Shown here: positions 1 through 6,839 of the stretch, one piece after another
Layout: every line of letters begins with the position of its first letter
Position numbering within the stretch: the stretch's first letter is position 1
DNA from: JBHHYU01 sp046757725
GTDB lineage: Bacteria > Desulfobacterota > Binatia > UBA9968
DNA: 12,073 bases
NCBI GenBank assembly: GCA_046757725.1
Contig: JBHHYU010000090.1
Coordinates: 1 to 12,073 of the forward strand
Reading direction: 5' to 3'
The notes under the pieces: model-generated
The model's input: the letters and a program-made list of their open reading frames with translations, nothing else
Database searches by the model: none
What the model was told of the DNA's origin: nothing
Position numbers and translations under genes: made by a program

Positions 1-811
1 GGCCCTCTTCGTGGTGGCAGAGCTCAGATCAAGGAATCCCTATATTGAGGTCTATCATTTCCGGAGTTTTAACTTTAGTCTTTCGAACCTCATCATCTTC
101 TTTCGCGTAATCGGGTTTCGCGGGTCCAATTTCATGATTTCCCTCTTCCTTCAAAGAGGACTTAACTACAGCCCGCTGCAGGCTGGGATCTTTCTCTTGC
201 CTGGGGCGGCTCTCACAGGGATTGTCTCTCCGGTGGCAGGGATTTTGTCGGACCGGCTGAGTCCGAGAGTACCACTCATCCTGGGGCTTGTGATCCTCAT
301 ATTTACGCTGTACGGCCTCTCCACCATTACCCTGTGGACCAGCATTGCCGGTATCTTCTTCCTCATAGCAGTCAAGAGCGTCGGCCAGTCAATGATGAAC
401 GCCCCTCTTAATACCGTCGCTCTCGGCGCCTTACCGGAGGACAAGGTCAGGATGGGAAGCGGAATTATTGGCTTGAGTCGAGGTCTGGGAGCATCTTTTG
501 CTATTGCGATCCTTAGTTTCCTTCTGGAGAAACAAACTTTCCTTAACCTGGACTCGATGACTCCCCTCCAGGGCGCCCACCTCGCCGAGACCGGGCGCTA
601 TCAGGTGCTTGCTCAAATTCACGGTATGCTGCTCCACGCAGGTGAGTATGGCATAGCCCTGGAAAATAAGGCCCAGGCCCTTCTGGGTTACAGCCTGCTA
701 CAAGAGGCGACGATCCACGCGTATCAAGAACTCTTTTTGTTGATTGCGGCCGTTTATGTCGTGATGATTCTGTTGGTTTTGTTCCTCCGTTTAAACAGGC
801 GTGGAGTGTAA
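1..811 (+). CDS. MFS transporter, DHA2-like drug/multidrug exporter family, C-terminal part (5' truncated)
   Basis: The frame is open from the window edge (codons from position 2), so this is the 3' part of a longer gene and the GTG codons at 11-16 are probably not the start. The visible ~269 residues contain about six hydrophobic segments (counting from position 11, roughly residues 26-48, 57-80, 86-109, 111-134, 149-173 and 238-262). A DHA2-like pattern is present: a helix rich in Pro/Gly (LLPGAALTGIVSPVAG), then SDRLSPR between helices, then a GSGIIGLSRGLGASFA-type helix. A long polar loop (about 174-236) precedes the last helix, as in EmrB/QacA-type 14-TM transporters. Inferred role: proton-driven export of drugs or small organics across the inner membrane. 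Substrate unknown. It ends 33 nt from the convergent cupin gene. Confidence 0.85.
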   Translation, partial: ALFVVAELRSRNPYIEVYHFRSFNFSLSNLIIFFRVIGFRGSNFMISLFLQRGLNYSPLQAGIFLLPGAALTGIVSPVAGILSDRLSPRVPLILGLVILIFTLYGLSTITLWTSIAGIFFLIAVKSVGQSMMNAPLNTVALGALPEDKVRMGSGIIGLSRGLGASFAIAILSFLLEKQTFLNLDSMTPLQGAHLAETGRYQVLAQIHGMLLHAGEYGIALENKAQALLGYSLLQEATIHAYQELFLLIAAVYVVMILLVLFLRLNRRGV

Positions 812-844
812 GAGGATTTCTCCGCTTAACCCGGACACCTTTCC

Positions 845-1192
845 TCATTTCAGAGGAATGGTCGCGTAGAAACGAGGCTGTTTCCCCACAACTCGTGTGA
901 TGTGGCCCCGGCCTGTTGTATCATCCGCCAGCACGATATCCCCAGGGCCAAAGCGTCTAACCGTCCCGTCCCCAACCTGGATCTCACCCTCGCCGGATAG
1001 AGTTATGACGTATTGACGTCGTGGAGCCGGATGCCAGTCCTGAACATGCCCGGTCGGCGCACGGCGAAAAAAAATACCGGTGGTGGCTTCAGGTACGGAC
1101 GCTTCCACTGTGTCCTTCATCTCGGACAGCAGGTCTATTTCCTCAAAGTGGGACTCACTATCTTCCCCTGTGTAAAGTCGTATGATTCTCAT
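845..1192 (-). CDS. Small single-domain cupin protein
   Basis: A 115-residue protein, the right size for a single double-stranded beta-helix cupin. The first cupin motif is degenerate but readable (W53-H54, then R58-R59-Q60, then LSGEGEIQVGDG at about 65-76). The second is FGPGDIVLADDTTGRGH (81-97), with the GPGD turn and a His at 97 that could bind metal. Cytoplasmic, with no signal peptide. The RRQYVITLSGE and DTTGRGH segments resemble uncharacterised small cupins; no reaction can be assigned. The start ATG at 1190-1192 has an AGGA Shine-Dalgarno 7 nt upstream (minus strand). Divergent from azlC, sharing the 1193-1477 intergenic region. Confidence 0.85.
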   Translation of the reverse strand: MRIIRLYTGEDSESHFEEIDLLSEMKDTVEASVPEATTGIFFRRAPTGHVQDWHPAPRRQYVITLSGEGEIQVGDGTVRRFGPGDIVLADDTTGRGHITRVVGKQPRFYATIPLK

Positions 1193-1293
1193 AAGATGAT
1201 CCTTGTAGGAAAAATATCTGAGGAAAGCAACAGGTTCAAGGGGGATGGAACTCGGATAACCGTGCTGGTTCTCGTGTGAGCCCGATAGGAGGA

Positions 1294-1303
1294 GGGTATA
1301 CCC
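1294..1303. promoter_or_regulatory. Perfect 10-bp palindrome, possible operator between cupin and azlC
   Basis: GGGTATACCC reads the same on both strands. It lies in the divergent intergenic region, about 100 bp from the cupin start and 175 bp from azlC. A related half-site, GGGTATTAC, begins at 1332. This arrangement would suit a dimeric repressor, but a 10-bp palindrome can occur by chance and no -10/-35 pair is convincing beside it. The rest of 1193-1477 holds a short hairpin (AGGTC-ATCACA-GACCT, 1382-1397), an imperfect stem at 1418-1430 and a following T-run (1436-1441), with no RNA family recognised. Confidence 0.25.
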
Positions 1304-1477
1304 AAAGCACCTGCATCATTAAGTACTCTATGGGTATTACTCGAGAGGGGGTTGCGTGGTCACAGGCAATGGAACGGCTGCAGGTCATCACAGACCTCTC
1401 TGGTTAATATAGACAAGGACTCTAGAATCCGACTCTTTTTTCCTATTTGCTATTTTCTTTCTAGTCGGCTAAGCGAG

Positions 1478-2224
1478 ATGCTTATGATCTATTCCACTCC
1501 CTTCCGTGAAGGAGTGAAAGCGGCCATCCCGATCTGGATTGCCTTCGTTCCCTTCTCGTTTGCCCTCGGAATTGCCGCCAAGACACACGGCCTCCGCTTG
1601 GAGGAAATTGTCCTCATGTCAGCTCTGGTTTACGCCGGCCCGGCCCAGTTTGCCGCCCTTGAGCCTTTTGGATCGGGGAAGCCTGCTCTCTATATTCTCC
1701 TTACAACCTTCCTCATCAACCTCCGCTTCCTTCCAATGAGTACCGCATTGGCCCCCTATTTTCACCGGGTAAGGCGTGTGACCCTCCTAGCTTCCGCTCA
1801 ATTTATCAGCGCCAGTAGCTTCGTCTTGTCGTATCTCCACTTTCAGAAGGAGGCACTATCTATCTCTGAATCTTTGCCCGAAATTATTAGGGAGAGCGCC
1901 GGAAGAAACCTCCACTATTTCCTTGGCGTGTCCGTGACGAGCTTTACCGTCTGGGTCTTGGGTTCGGGTCTGGGTTATTGGGCGGCACTCCGTGTGCCCC
2001 CTGGATTTGAAGAGGGTCTTAAGTTCATTCTTCCCGGCTACTTTGCCTGCATGCTTGTGATGGAGATGCGGGGATGGACTGCTCCAATGATTTGTTTGGT
2101 GAGCCTCATGGCCGCGGTGCCTGCATCGTTGCTGAGTCCTAACTGGGGATGGCTTCTCACTGCACTCATCACAGCAACCATCGGATGGGGGTTAGAACAG
2201 TGGATACAACGCGTCTCACAATAA
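1478..2224 (+). CDS. azlC: AzlC family branched-chain amino acid exporter, large subunit
   Basis: Large membrane subunit of the AzlC/AzlD (LIV-E) exporter, which exports branched-chain amino acids or analogues. From ATG 1478 the protein is 248 residues, the family's usual size. The frame is open back to a TTG at 1352, but that extension (QWNGCRSSQTSLV...) is polar and unlike AzlC, so I reject it. ATG 1484, two codons later, is equally possible; neither has a strong Shine-Dalgarno. Family signatures are REGVKAAIPIWIAFVPFSFA near the N-terminus, the conserved LVYAGPAQFAALE segment and FLINLRFLPMSTALAP. Multiple hydrophobic helices follow. Its stop lies 25 nt inside azlD, so the two are translationally coupled. 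Confidence 0.9.
   Translation: MLMIYSTPFREGVKAAIPIWIAFVPFSFALGIAAKTHGLRLEEIVLMSALVYAGPAQFAALEPFGSGKPALYILLTTFLINLRFLPMSTALAPYFHRVRRVTLLASAQFISASSFVLSYLHFQKEALSISESLPEIIRESAGRNLHYFLGVSVTSFTVWVLGSGLGYWAALRVPPGFEEGLKFILPGYFACMLVMEMRGWTAPMICLVSLMAAVPASLLSPNWGWLLTALITATIGWGLEQWIQRVSQ
2187..2191 (+). promoter_or_regulatory. Shine-Dalgarno supporting the GTG start of azlD
   Basis: A GGGGG run (in GGATGGGGG) lies 8 nt before GTG 2200. It favours this start over the in-frame ATG at 2185, which would include the ribosome site in the coding sequence. It lies inside the azlC coding sequence. Confidence 0.5.
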
Positions 2225-2520
2225 TCCTCGGGATGGGTCTCGTGACCTATCTGGTCCGGGTTATCCCCCAGCTTCTCTTGGTGGGGAGGAGTTTCCCCGA
2301 GGTATTTGATCGCTATCTTCGTTACCTGGCCTATGCGTTTATCACAAGTATAGTCTCGAACAGCCTTTTCCTTTCTGCTCAGCGCTTTGATACCGGAGCT
2401 GCACCCTATCGTGGTATCGCTCTCGTGGGGGCGATGTTAATTGCCCTGTGGTCACGGAGCATCGTTACCGGCATGCTCTTTGGCACTTTACTTGTCGTGG
2501 GCCTCACCTGGCTCCGTTGA
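2200..2520 (+). CDS. azlD: AzlD family branched-chain amino acid exporter, small subunit
   Basis: Small membrane partner of AzlC. From GTG 2200 the protein is 106 residues, typical of AzlD. The first helix carries the family pattern LVTYLVRVIPQLLL. Three further hydrophobic stretches follow (around LAYAFITSIVSNSLFL, GIALVGAMLIALW and VTGMLFGTLLVVGLTWL), matching the usual four-helix plan. The gene starts inside the last codons of azlC, overlapping by 25 nt, which points to obligate co-expression. The reading frame also contains ATG 2185, which would add five residues. The order azlC-azlD and the overlap are standard for this exporter, so function is inferred with good confidence; the actual amino acid substrate is not shown by sequence. 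Confidence 0.9.
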   Translation: MDTTRLTIILGMGLVTYLVRVIPQLLLVGRSFPEVFDRYLRYLAYAFITSIVSNSLFLSAQRFDTGAAPYRGIALVGAMLIALWSRSIVTGMLFGTLLVVGLTWLR

Positions 2521-2686
2521 CGCAGCTCCATGGACCGGCTGTACGGGTGTGGGGATGATCCTTAACTCGTAACGGTGTATAGTACTTTTAAGCTGGTAGA
2601 TGAAGTTCGGACCCCCTTGATACGACAGGTAATCCCGGGAAGGAGATCCCATTTTTCTAGCCCGCCCTGTTGGATGATGACGCTAA

Positions 2687-2704
2687 CCCGCGGCTTGCCG
2701 CGGG
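2687..2704. repeat. Perfect GC-rich hairpin palindrome (REP-like)
   Basis: CCCGCGG-CTTG-CCGCGGG: a perfect 7-bp stem with a 4-nt loop (or 8 bp with a 2-nt loop). It sits in the 252-bp gap between azlD and the phytase-like gene. No T-run follows on either strand, so it is not a classic intrinsic terminator. It resembles the short GC palindromes scattered in intergenic regions of many bacteria. The rest of the gap shows nothing I can assign. Confidence 0.5.
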
Positions 2705-2772
2705 CACATTACCGATAAGGATTTGAGAGAGGAGAAGTCGTAGCCCTTCCTTCGGTCGACCACAGGTGTTCA

Positions 2773-3819
2773 ATGCCATGGTCGATATCATTTGATTCGT
2801 ACGGAGTTGTAAAAAACATCGTGTCGCCGGGTTTTATCGCTGCTCTTTCCATTTTCTTTTTTCTGTCCTGCGGTTTGGGAAGCATGCCTTCAGAGGCCGA
2901 GAACCATCCTGTAGTAAATGCGATTCCTATTAAGCCGGATCCAGAGACTCCAAGCGGGAAGCGCTTGGGTCGTCTCACCTTTCTAAGCGGATTCGAGTTG
3001 CAGTCAGCGGATCCCCGTTTTGGGGGGCTATCAGGGTTGGCTCTGAGCGCTCACGGCACGGTGCTCTACGCAGTGTCCGATCGCGGCTACTGGCTCTCCG
3101 CCCACCTTCACCATGATGATGCGGGCCATCTCACAGCCCTCGATCACTGGACCATCGGTCCCCTGTTAACCTCGGAAGGGGCCGTTGTTCACGGTCGGTT
3201 GCGTGATGCCGAGGCGCTGGCACGAGACCGGGATGGTTCTTTCATCGTTTCCTTTGAAAACGTCCACCGCCTCTGGCGTTACCCCCCACTTCCAACGGCA
3301 TTCAACTCACCAGCCCAACACCTACCCGCACCTGCTGATCTTGAGAGGGCGCCGTCTAACGGCGGGCTTGAGGCAGTAACGGTTCTTCCTGATGGGCGCC
3401 TTCTGGCCCTTACAGAACAGTACAAAAACCCGGATGGAAGTCTCAGGGGCTGGCTTATCGAGAAGCAACAGTTTGCCACCATTGCCTACCTTGCATCCGA
3501 CGATTTCCAGCCCACGGATCTTGAAAGCTTGCCCAGTGGCAACGTCTTGCTCCTCGAGCGCCGTTATAGCTTTGTAAACGGCGCGCAGATACGCATCCAG
3601 TGGCTACCGCGGGAAAGCCTGCGTACGGGTGCTCGGCTCAAAGGGAAAGAAATCGCCCGATTGGAACCGCCGCTTCCGGTCGATAATTTCGAAGGGATGG
3701 CGGTTCAAGAGGATCCGGTTGCCGGGACCCTCGTTTACCTGGTCTCCGATGACAACTACAGTTCGTTTCAGCGCACGCTGCTTCTCCAGTTCCGCCTAGA
3801 AACGATCAAGGGAAATTAA
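2773..3819 (+). CDS. Exported phytase-like esterase (esterase-like activity of phytase family protein)
   Basis: A 348-residue protein of the phytase-like family (Pfam type PF13449), a beta-propeller-type group annotated as esterase-like whose substrates are mostly unknown. Visible family blocks are FGGLSGLALSAHGTVLYAVSDRG (83-105; key GLSGL and SDRG), RDAEALARDRDGSFIVSFE (144-162), GGLEAVTVLPDGRLLAL (197-213), DLESLPSGNVLLLERR (249-264), and NFEGMAV...YLVSDDNY (305-329). The N-terminus has a hydrophobic export signal (about 17-32) ending in FLSC (30-33), an imperfect lipobox, so it could be a lipoprotein or a secreted protein. ATG 2773 lacks a good Shine-Dalgarno; GTG 2821 is an alternative start that would remove the lysine before the signal core. 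It stands alone on the plus strand and converges on the trmJ-like gene. Confidence 0.85.
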   Translation: MPWSISFDSYGVVKNIVSPGFIAALSIFFFLSCGLGSMPSEAENHPVVNAIPIKPDPETPSGKRLGRLTFLSGFELQSADPRFGGLSGLALSAHGTVLYAVSDRGYWLSAHLHHDDAGHLTALDHWTIGPLLTSEGAVVHGRLRDAEALARDRDGSFIVSFENVHRLWRYPPLPTAFNSPAQHLPAPADLERAPSNGGLEAVTVLPDGRLLALTEQYKNPDGSLRGWLIEKQQFATIAYLASDDFQPTDLESLPSGNVLLLERRYSFVNGAQIRIQWLPRESLRTGARLKGKEIARLEPPLPVDNFEGMAVQEDPVAGTLVYLVSDDNYSSFQRTLLLQFRLETIKGN

Positions 3820-3885
3820 GGTGGCCATTCCGTAAACCCCCTCGATTTTTCTTTTTTTTGAGTCAGTTCCATCTTTTTGCACTTT

Positions 3886-4644
3886 CTACCGGATCTTTAA
3901 GCCTTTTCTTTCCTTTTTCTTTACTACCTTCCACCCTCTCTCTGCGTACCACTCGATCTGACGAAAGAGGCCGATAAGAATATGAACGTCTTTTTCCTCA
4001 AGACCCGCACGGCCTAAGACTCGTCGCAGGGCTAATAGAATATGCTCGGGGTTCTGCGAGTCCAAGAAGCCAATCTTCAATAGAGAATATTTCATCCGAT
4101 CAAAGAGCCGCTCGACGCTTTCTGCGGGAGCACGTAAAATCTTCTTTCGTGGAACCTTTCGCCTGGCAGCAAGAAACATTTCATAGACACAGATCACGAC
4201 CGCCTGAGCAACATTCATGGAGGGATAGTCCGGATGGGACGGAATCGTCATAAGCCACTGGCAGTATTTGAGATCCTGGTTGCTAAGGCCGTGGTCTTCC
4301 GGGCCGAAAACGAGAGCAGTAGTTCCAGAACGACTTGCAGCAATGATCTCCGGTGCCACCTCCCGGACGAAGCGACTATGGCTGCGGTAAAGGCCGGATC
4401 GGCGGGTGGTCCCAACCACCAAAATGCAATCGGCCACCGCCTCACGGAGGGTGTTGTAACGGCGGGCCGCCTTCAATATTGCCCCGGCATGGACCGCCAT
4501 GGCCCTGGCCCAAAAACTTTTAGTGCGTACTCCACCGACGATGGCCAAATCTTTGACGCCCATATTCTTCATCGCCCTAGCGACGGAGCCAATATTACCC
4601 GACCCCCGGGGATGAACGAGAACAATACGGATGTTTTTTAACAT
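3886..4644 (-). CDS. trmJ: TrmJ-family tRNA/rRNA 2'-O-methyltransferase (SPOUT)
   Basis: SAM-dependent ribose 2'-O-methyltransferase of the SPOUT class. TrmJ modifies position 32 of tRNAs in species where it has been tested. The 252-residue protein matches the family's size. Motif 1 is HPRGSGNIGSVARAMKNMG (11-29), with N17, R23 and N27. Motif 2 is LVFGPEDHGLSN (111-122). Motif 3 is IPSHPDYPSMNVAQAVVI (134-151), forming the trefoil-knot SAM site. A C-terminal helical, basic tail (about 160-252) is typical of TrmJ rather than TrmL. ATG 4642-4644 has no strong Shine-Dalgarno. It is last in the minus-strand run, 53 nt after the lipoprotein metallopeptidase. A 6-bp inverted repeat (GGATGG/CCATCC) lies in that gap. 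Confidence 0.9.
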   Translation of the reverse strand: MLKNIRIVLVHPRGSGNIGSVARAMKNMGVKDLAIVGGVRTKSFWARAMAVHAGAILKAARRYNTLREAVADCILVVGTTRRSGLYRSHSRFVREVAPEIIAASRSGTTALVFGPEDHGLSNQDLKYCQWLMTIPSHPDYPSMNVAQAVVICVYEMFLAARRKVPRKKILRAPAESVERLFDRMKYSLLKIGFLDSQNPEHILLALRRVLGRAGLEEKDVHILIGLFRQIEWYAERGWKVVKKKERKGLKIR

Positions 4645-4697
4645 GGACGTAGGCGTGAGGATGGAAAGCTCTTGCCATCCCGCCTGTTGTATCTTGC

Positions 4698-5360
4698 CTA
4701 TCTTTCAAACGGGCAAAATTTATTTCTCAAAACAATTTCCCTGTTTTTCTTATCGAACTGTGTCCGGTAGGCAAAATCCTTATACATAATAGAGCTGCTG
4801 TCGTCGCTATGTTCGGCACCAAAGATGTGGCCAAACTCATGGATCAGCGCCAGTACATCCGTTTCTCTGTCCCAGGCCTCGTCTGGGTCTCCTCCATAGG
4901 GGCGGAAAGGTGCGGATACGGAACTTACCACATAATGACCCAATCCTCCTCGGCAGTTGCCGATCCGATCCACCCGGGCTCTAGCGTCGAAATAGATATC
5001 CACAGGCTCCCCGGTAAAGGCAACGATAAGATCGTAACTCTTATCCTTATCTTTGACAGGGAACTCCTCTTTGAGATCGATCAGTAAAAGTGCCGTAGAA
5101 GAGAACGCTTCACGCAGCGACCACGGGCCAACGCTTTGGATCAGGAATCGAATCCCAAACTCACCCTCAAAATAGTTTGAAGCTGAGGCAATCAAACCCC
5201 GGACTCCTTCCACCCATCCGGGGTTTTTCTCCCTGAGGCTGGGATCCGCGAGGACCTTGACCTTCACGGTCCTCCGCGGGAGCGGCACGGTAGCCGGGGT
5301 GCAAGAGGATAGCAGCACCAGGCTAAGGATGCAGCAGGCTATCCGTCGGCGCGTAGTCAT
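4698..5360 (-). CDS. Metzincin-type zinc metallopeptidase, lipoprotein
   Basis: A 220-residue exported zinc peptidase. MTTRRR followed by a hydrophobic core and the lipobox LSSC (17-20) predicts a lipoprotein anchored at Cys20. The catalytic motif HEFGHIFGAEH (174-184) gives three zinc ligands, H174, H178 and H184, with general base E175. SSIMY (189-193) supplies the methionine turn (M192), the hallmark of metzincins (M10/M12-like). The N-terminal ~150 residues are less conserved and may form the substrate cleft wall. The start ATG lies 38 nt inside the upstream spermidine synthase-like gene. No Shine-Dalgarno is visible, but the Arg-rich signal peptide immediately after this ATG makes the start credible and translational coupling likely. 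Substrate is unknown. Confidence 0.88.
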   Translation of the reverse strand: MTTRRRIACCILSLVLLSSCTPATVPLPRRTVKVKVLADPSLREKNPGWVEGVRGLIASASNYFEGEFGIRFLIQSVGPWSLREAFSSTALLLIDLKEEFPVKDKDKSYDLIVAFTGEPVDIYFDARARVDRIGNCRGGLGHYVVSSVSAPFRPYGGDPDEAWDRETDVLALIHEFGHIFGAEHSDDSSSIMYKDFAYRTQFDKKNREIVLRNKFCPFER

Positions 5361-6837
5361 CGGTCAGCACGGGGACATCCTGAGCGCGCACCCTCGCTCC
5401 ATAGTAAGAGAGCGCGATATCCGTCATCGGATCGGGAAACAGGTCGCGTCCCAGTGTGTTCGATCGCTTCATGATCTCACGGATATCCAGCCTTTGTTGT
5501 TCTTTGGTAGCTATAACAATGACGTTTTGCATAGTGTCCAGGGGCGTGTTCTCAGCCCTGAGGGTTGGAAAGAGATAAATTTGATGGAAGACTTCCCGCA
5601 GGGTCTTGACCACAGAGCGGACGATTTTTCCTTTGGGACCGGTCACTGCCCCAATGATATTGATCACGATGACCCCCTTCGAGGTGAGCTTTCGATTTGC
5701 TGTCTGGAAAAACTCTCGTGTGGTGAGATGAAACGGGATTGTATCCTTAAAGTAGGCATCGAGTAAAATAAGATCATAGCGCTCATGAGTCCGGGTCAGA
5801 AACAGGCGGCCATCCCGCGCGTGAAGGCGCAGGTTTTTTCCTTCCTTCAAAAAGAAATATTTTTTGGCTACCCGAATGACTTCCGGGTCGATCTCAGTGA
5901 CATCCAATGCTAGAGAAGGAAGCGCCTTCTGGTATTTCTTAGGGATGGAACCGCCACCCAAGCCAATGATCAACGTCTTCCTCGGATTAGGGAAAAAAAC
6001 TAACCCAAGGGATGCATATCGCGTGTAGAGCAGCCGCAAACTTGTGGGATCGCCCAGATTCATGGCACTCTGCAGGGAATGATCAAAATAGAGATAGCGG
6101 GCCTGTGTATCCTGTGCGATGCGGATGTGGTGATAGAAGGTATCCTTTGCAAAGAGAGTTTCCTCCCTCGCCCAGAGTGCTGGAACCAAAGCTAAGGAGA
6201 TTACTGCCGATACAAGCAGGGCCGTGCTCACCCTCAGCCTCACCTCGCCGTGCATCTGAGCTAGTGGCCACAACAGAAGGGAGAGCAGCACGAGGGTTAT
6301 TCCTAAGAGGTGGATGATGTTGCTAACCCCGATTATGGGGATGAGAAAAAAAGCTGTAAGCAGAGTGCCGAAGATACTTCCGCAGGTGGACAAGGCATAT
6401 AGCCTGCCCGCTGTACTGCCAACCATCGAGAGGGTCGTAGCAGCGAGGCGAACGGCATAAGGGGAAACCGTTCCCAGAAAGACGCCGGGAAGGAGGAAAA
6501 AAATCGTGCTGGCTATGAGGGGATTCAGTCGAAGACCGAAATCGGTGTTGGCAATCCAGAGATTGACCGTAGGATACGCGAAGGGAAGAAAACAAATCAG
6601 CGCTCCAGGGATAAGAAGCAATACAAGCAGGCGCCCGAAGGAGGAACTGCGCGCGGAGAGCCATCCCCCCCAGTAATAGCCGAGACTCAAGGCGGCCAAG
6701 ATTACCGAGATCAAGCTCCCCCAAACAAAAATAGAATTGCCAAAATAAGGGGCAAGGACCCGGCTCCCGACAATTTCCAGAGCCATGAGAACCGCTCCGC
6801 TGAGGAACACCACAATGTTCAGCAAAAAATGGATCAT
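5323..6837 (-). CDS. Fused MFS/spermidine synthase-like membrane protein
   Basis: A 504-residue fusion. Residues 1-225 hold multiple transmembrane helices with the family's MALEIVGSRVLAPYFG segment (18-33) and SLGYYWGGWLSAR (51-63). Residues 230-504 form a spermidine synthase-type Rossmann domain: GLGGGSIPK (292-300, SAM loop), EIDP (315-318), HARDGR (339-344), DLILLDAYF (355-363) and a C-terminal LTDDYAPTD (491-499). Family members are annotated as fused MFS/spermidine synthase, and aminopropyltransferase activity has been shown for few. Polyamine or related alkyl transfer at the membrane is therefore an inference. The frame extends to a TTG at 6858 inside the helicase gene, but ATG 6837 has GGGAG 8 nt upstream and starts 2 nt after the helicase stop. 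Confidence 0.9.
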   Translation of the reverse strand: MIHFLLNIVVFLSGAVLMALEIVGSRVLAPYFGNSIFVWGSLISVILAALSLGYYWGGWLSARSSSFGRLLVLLLIPGALICFLPFAYPTVNLWIANTDFGLRLNPLIASTIFFLLPGVFLGTVSPYAVRLAATTLSMVGSTAGRLYALSTCGSIFGTLLTAFFLIPIIGVSNIIHLLGITLVLLSLLLWPLAQMHGEVRLRVSTALLVSAVISLALVPALWAREETLFAKDTFYHHIRIAQDTQARYLYFDHSLQSAMNLGDPTSLRLLYTRYASLGLVFFPNPRKTLIIGLGGGSIPKKYQKALPSLALDVTEIDPEVIRVAKKYFFLKEGKNLRLHARDGRLFLTRTHERYDLILLDAYFKDTIPFHLTTREFFQTANRKLTSKGVIVINIIGAVTGPKGKIVRSVVKTLREVFHQIYLFPTLRAENTPLDTMQNVIVIATKEQQRLDIREIMKRSNTLGRDLFPDPMTDIALSYYGARVRAQDVPVLTDDYAPTDSLLHP

Positions 6838-6839
6838 GT

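Noticed and set aside
1352..1477. Longer azlC beginning at TTG 1352
   Set aside because: The extra 42 residues are polar, unlike AzlC, and would make the protein longer than the family norm; ATG 1478 gives the expected length.
3840..3862. Intrinsic terminator between the phytase-like and trmJ genes
   Set aside because: There is a T-rich run on the plus strand, but no credible GC stem directly before it.
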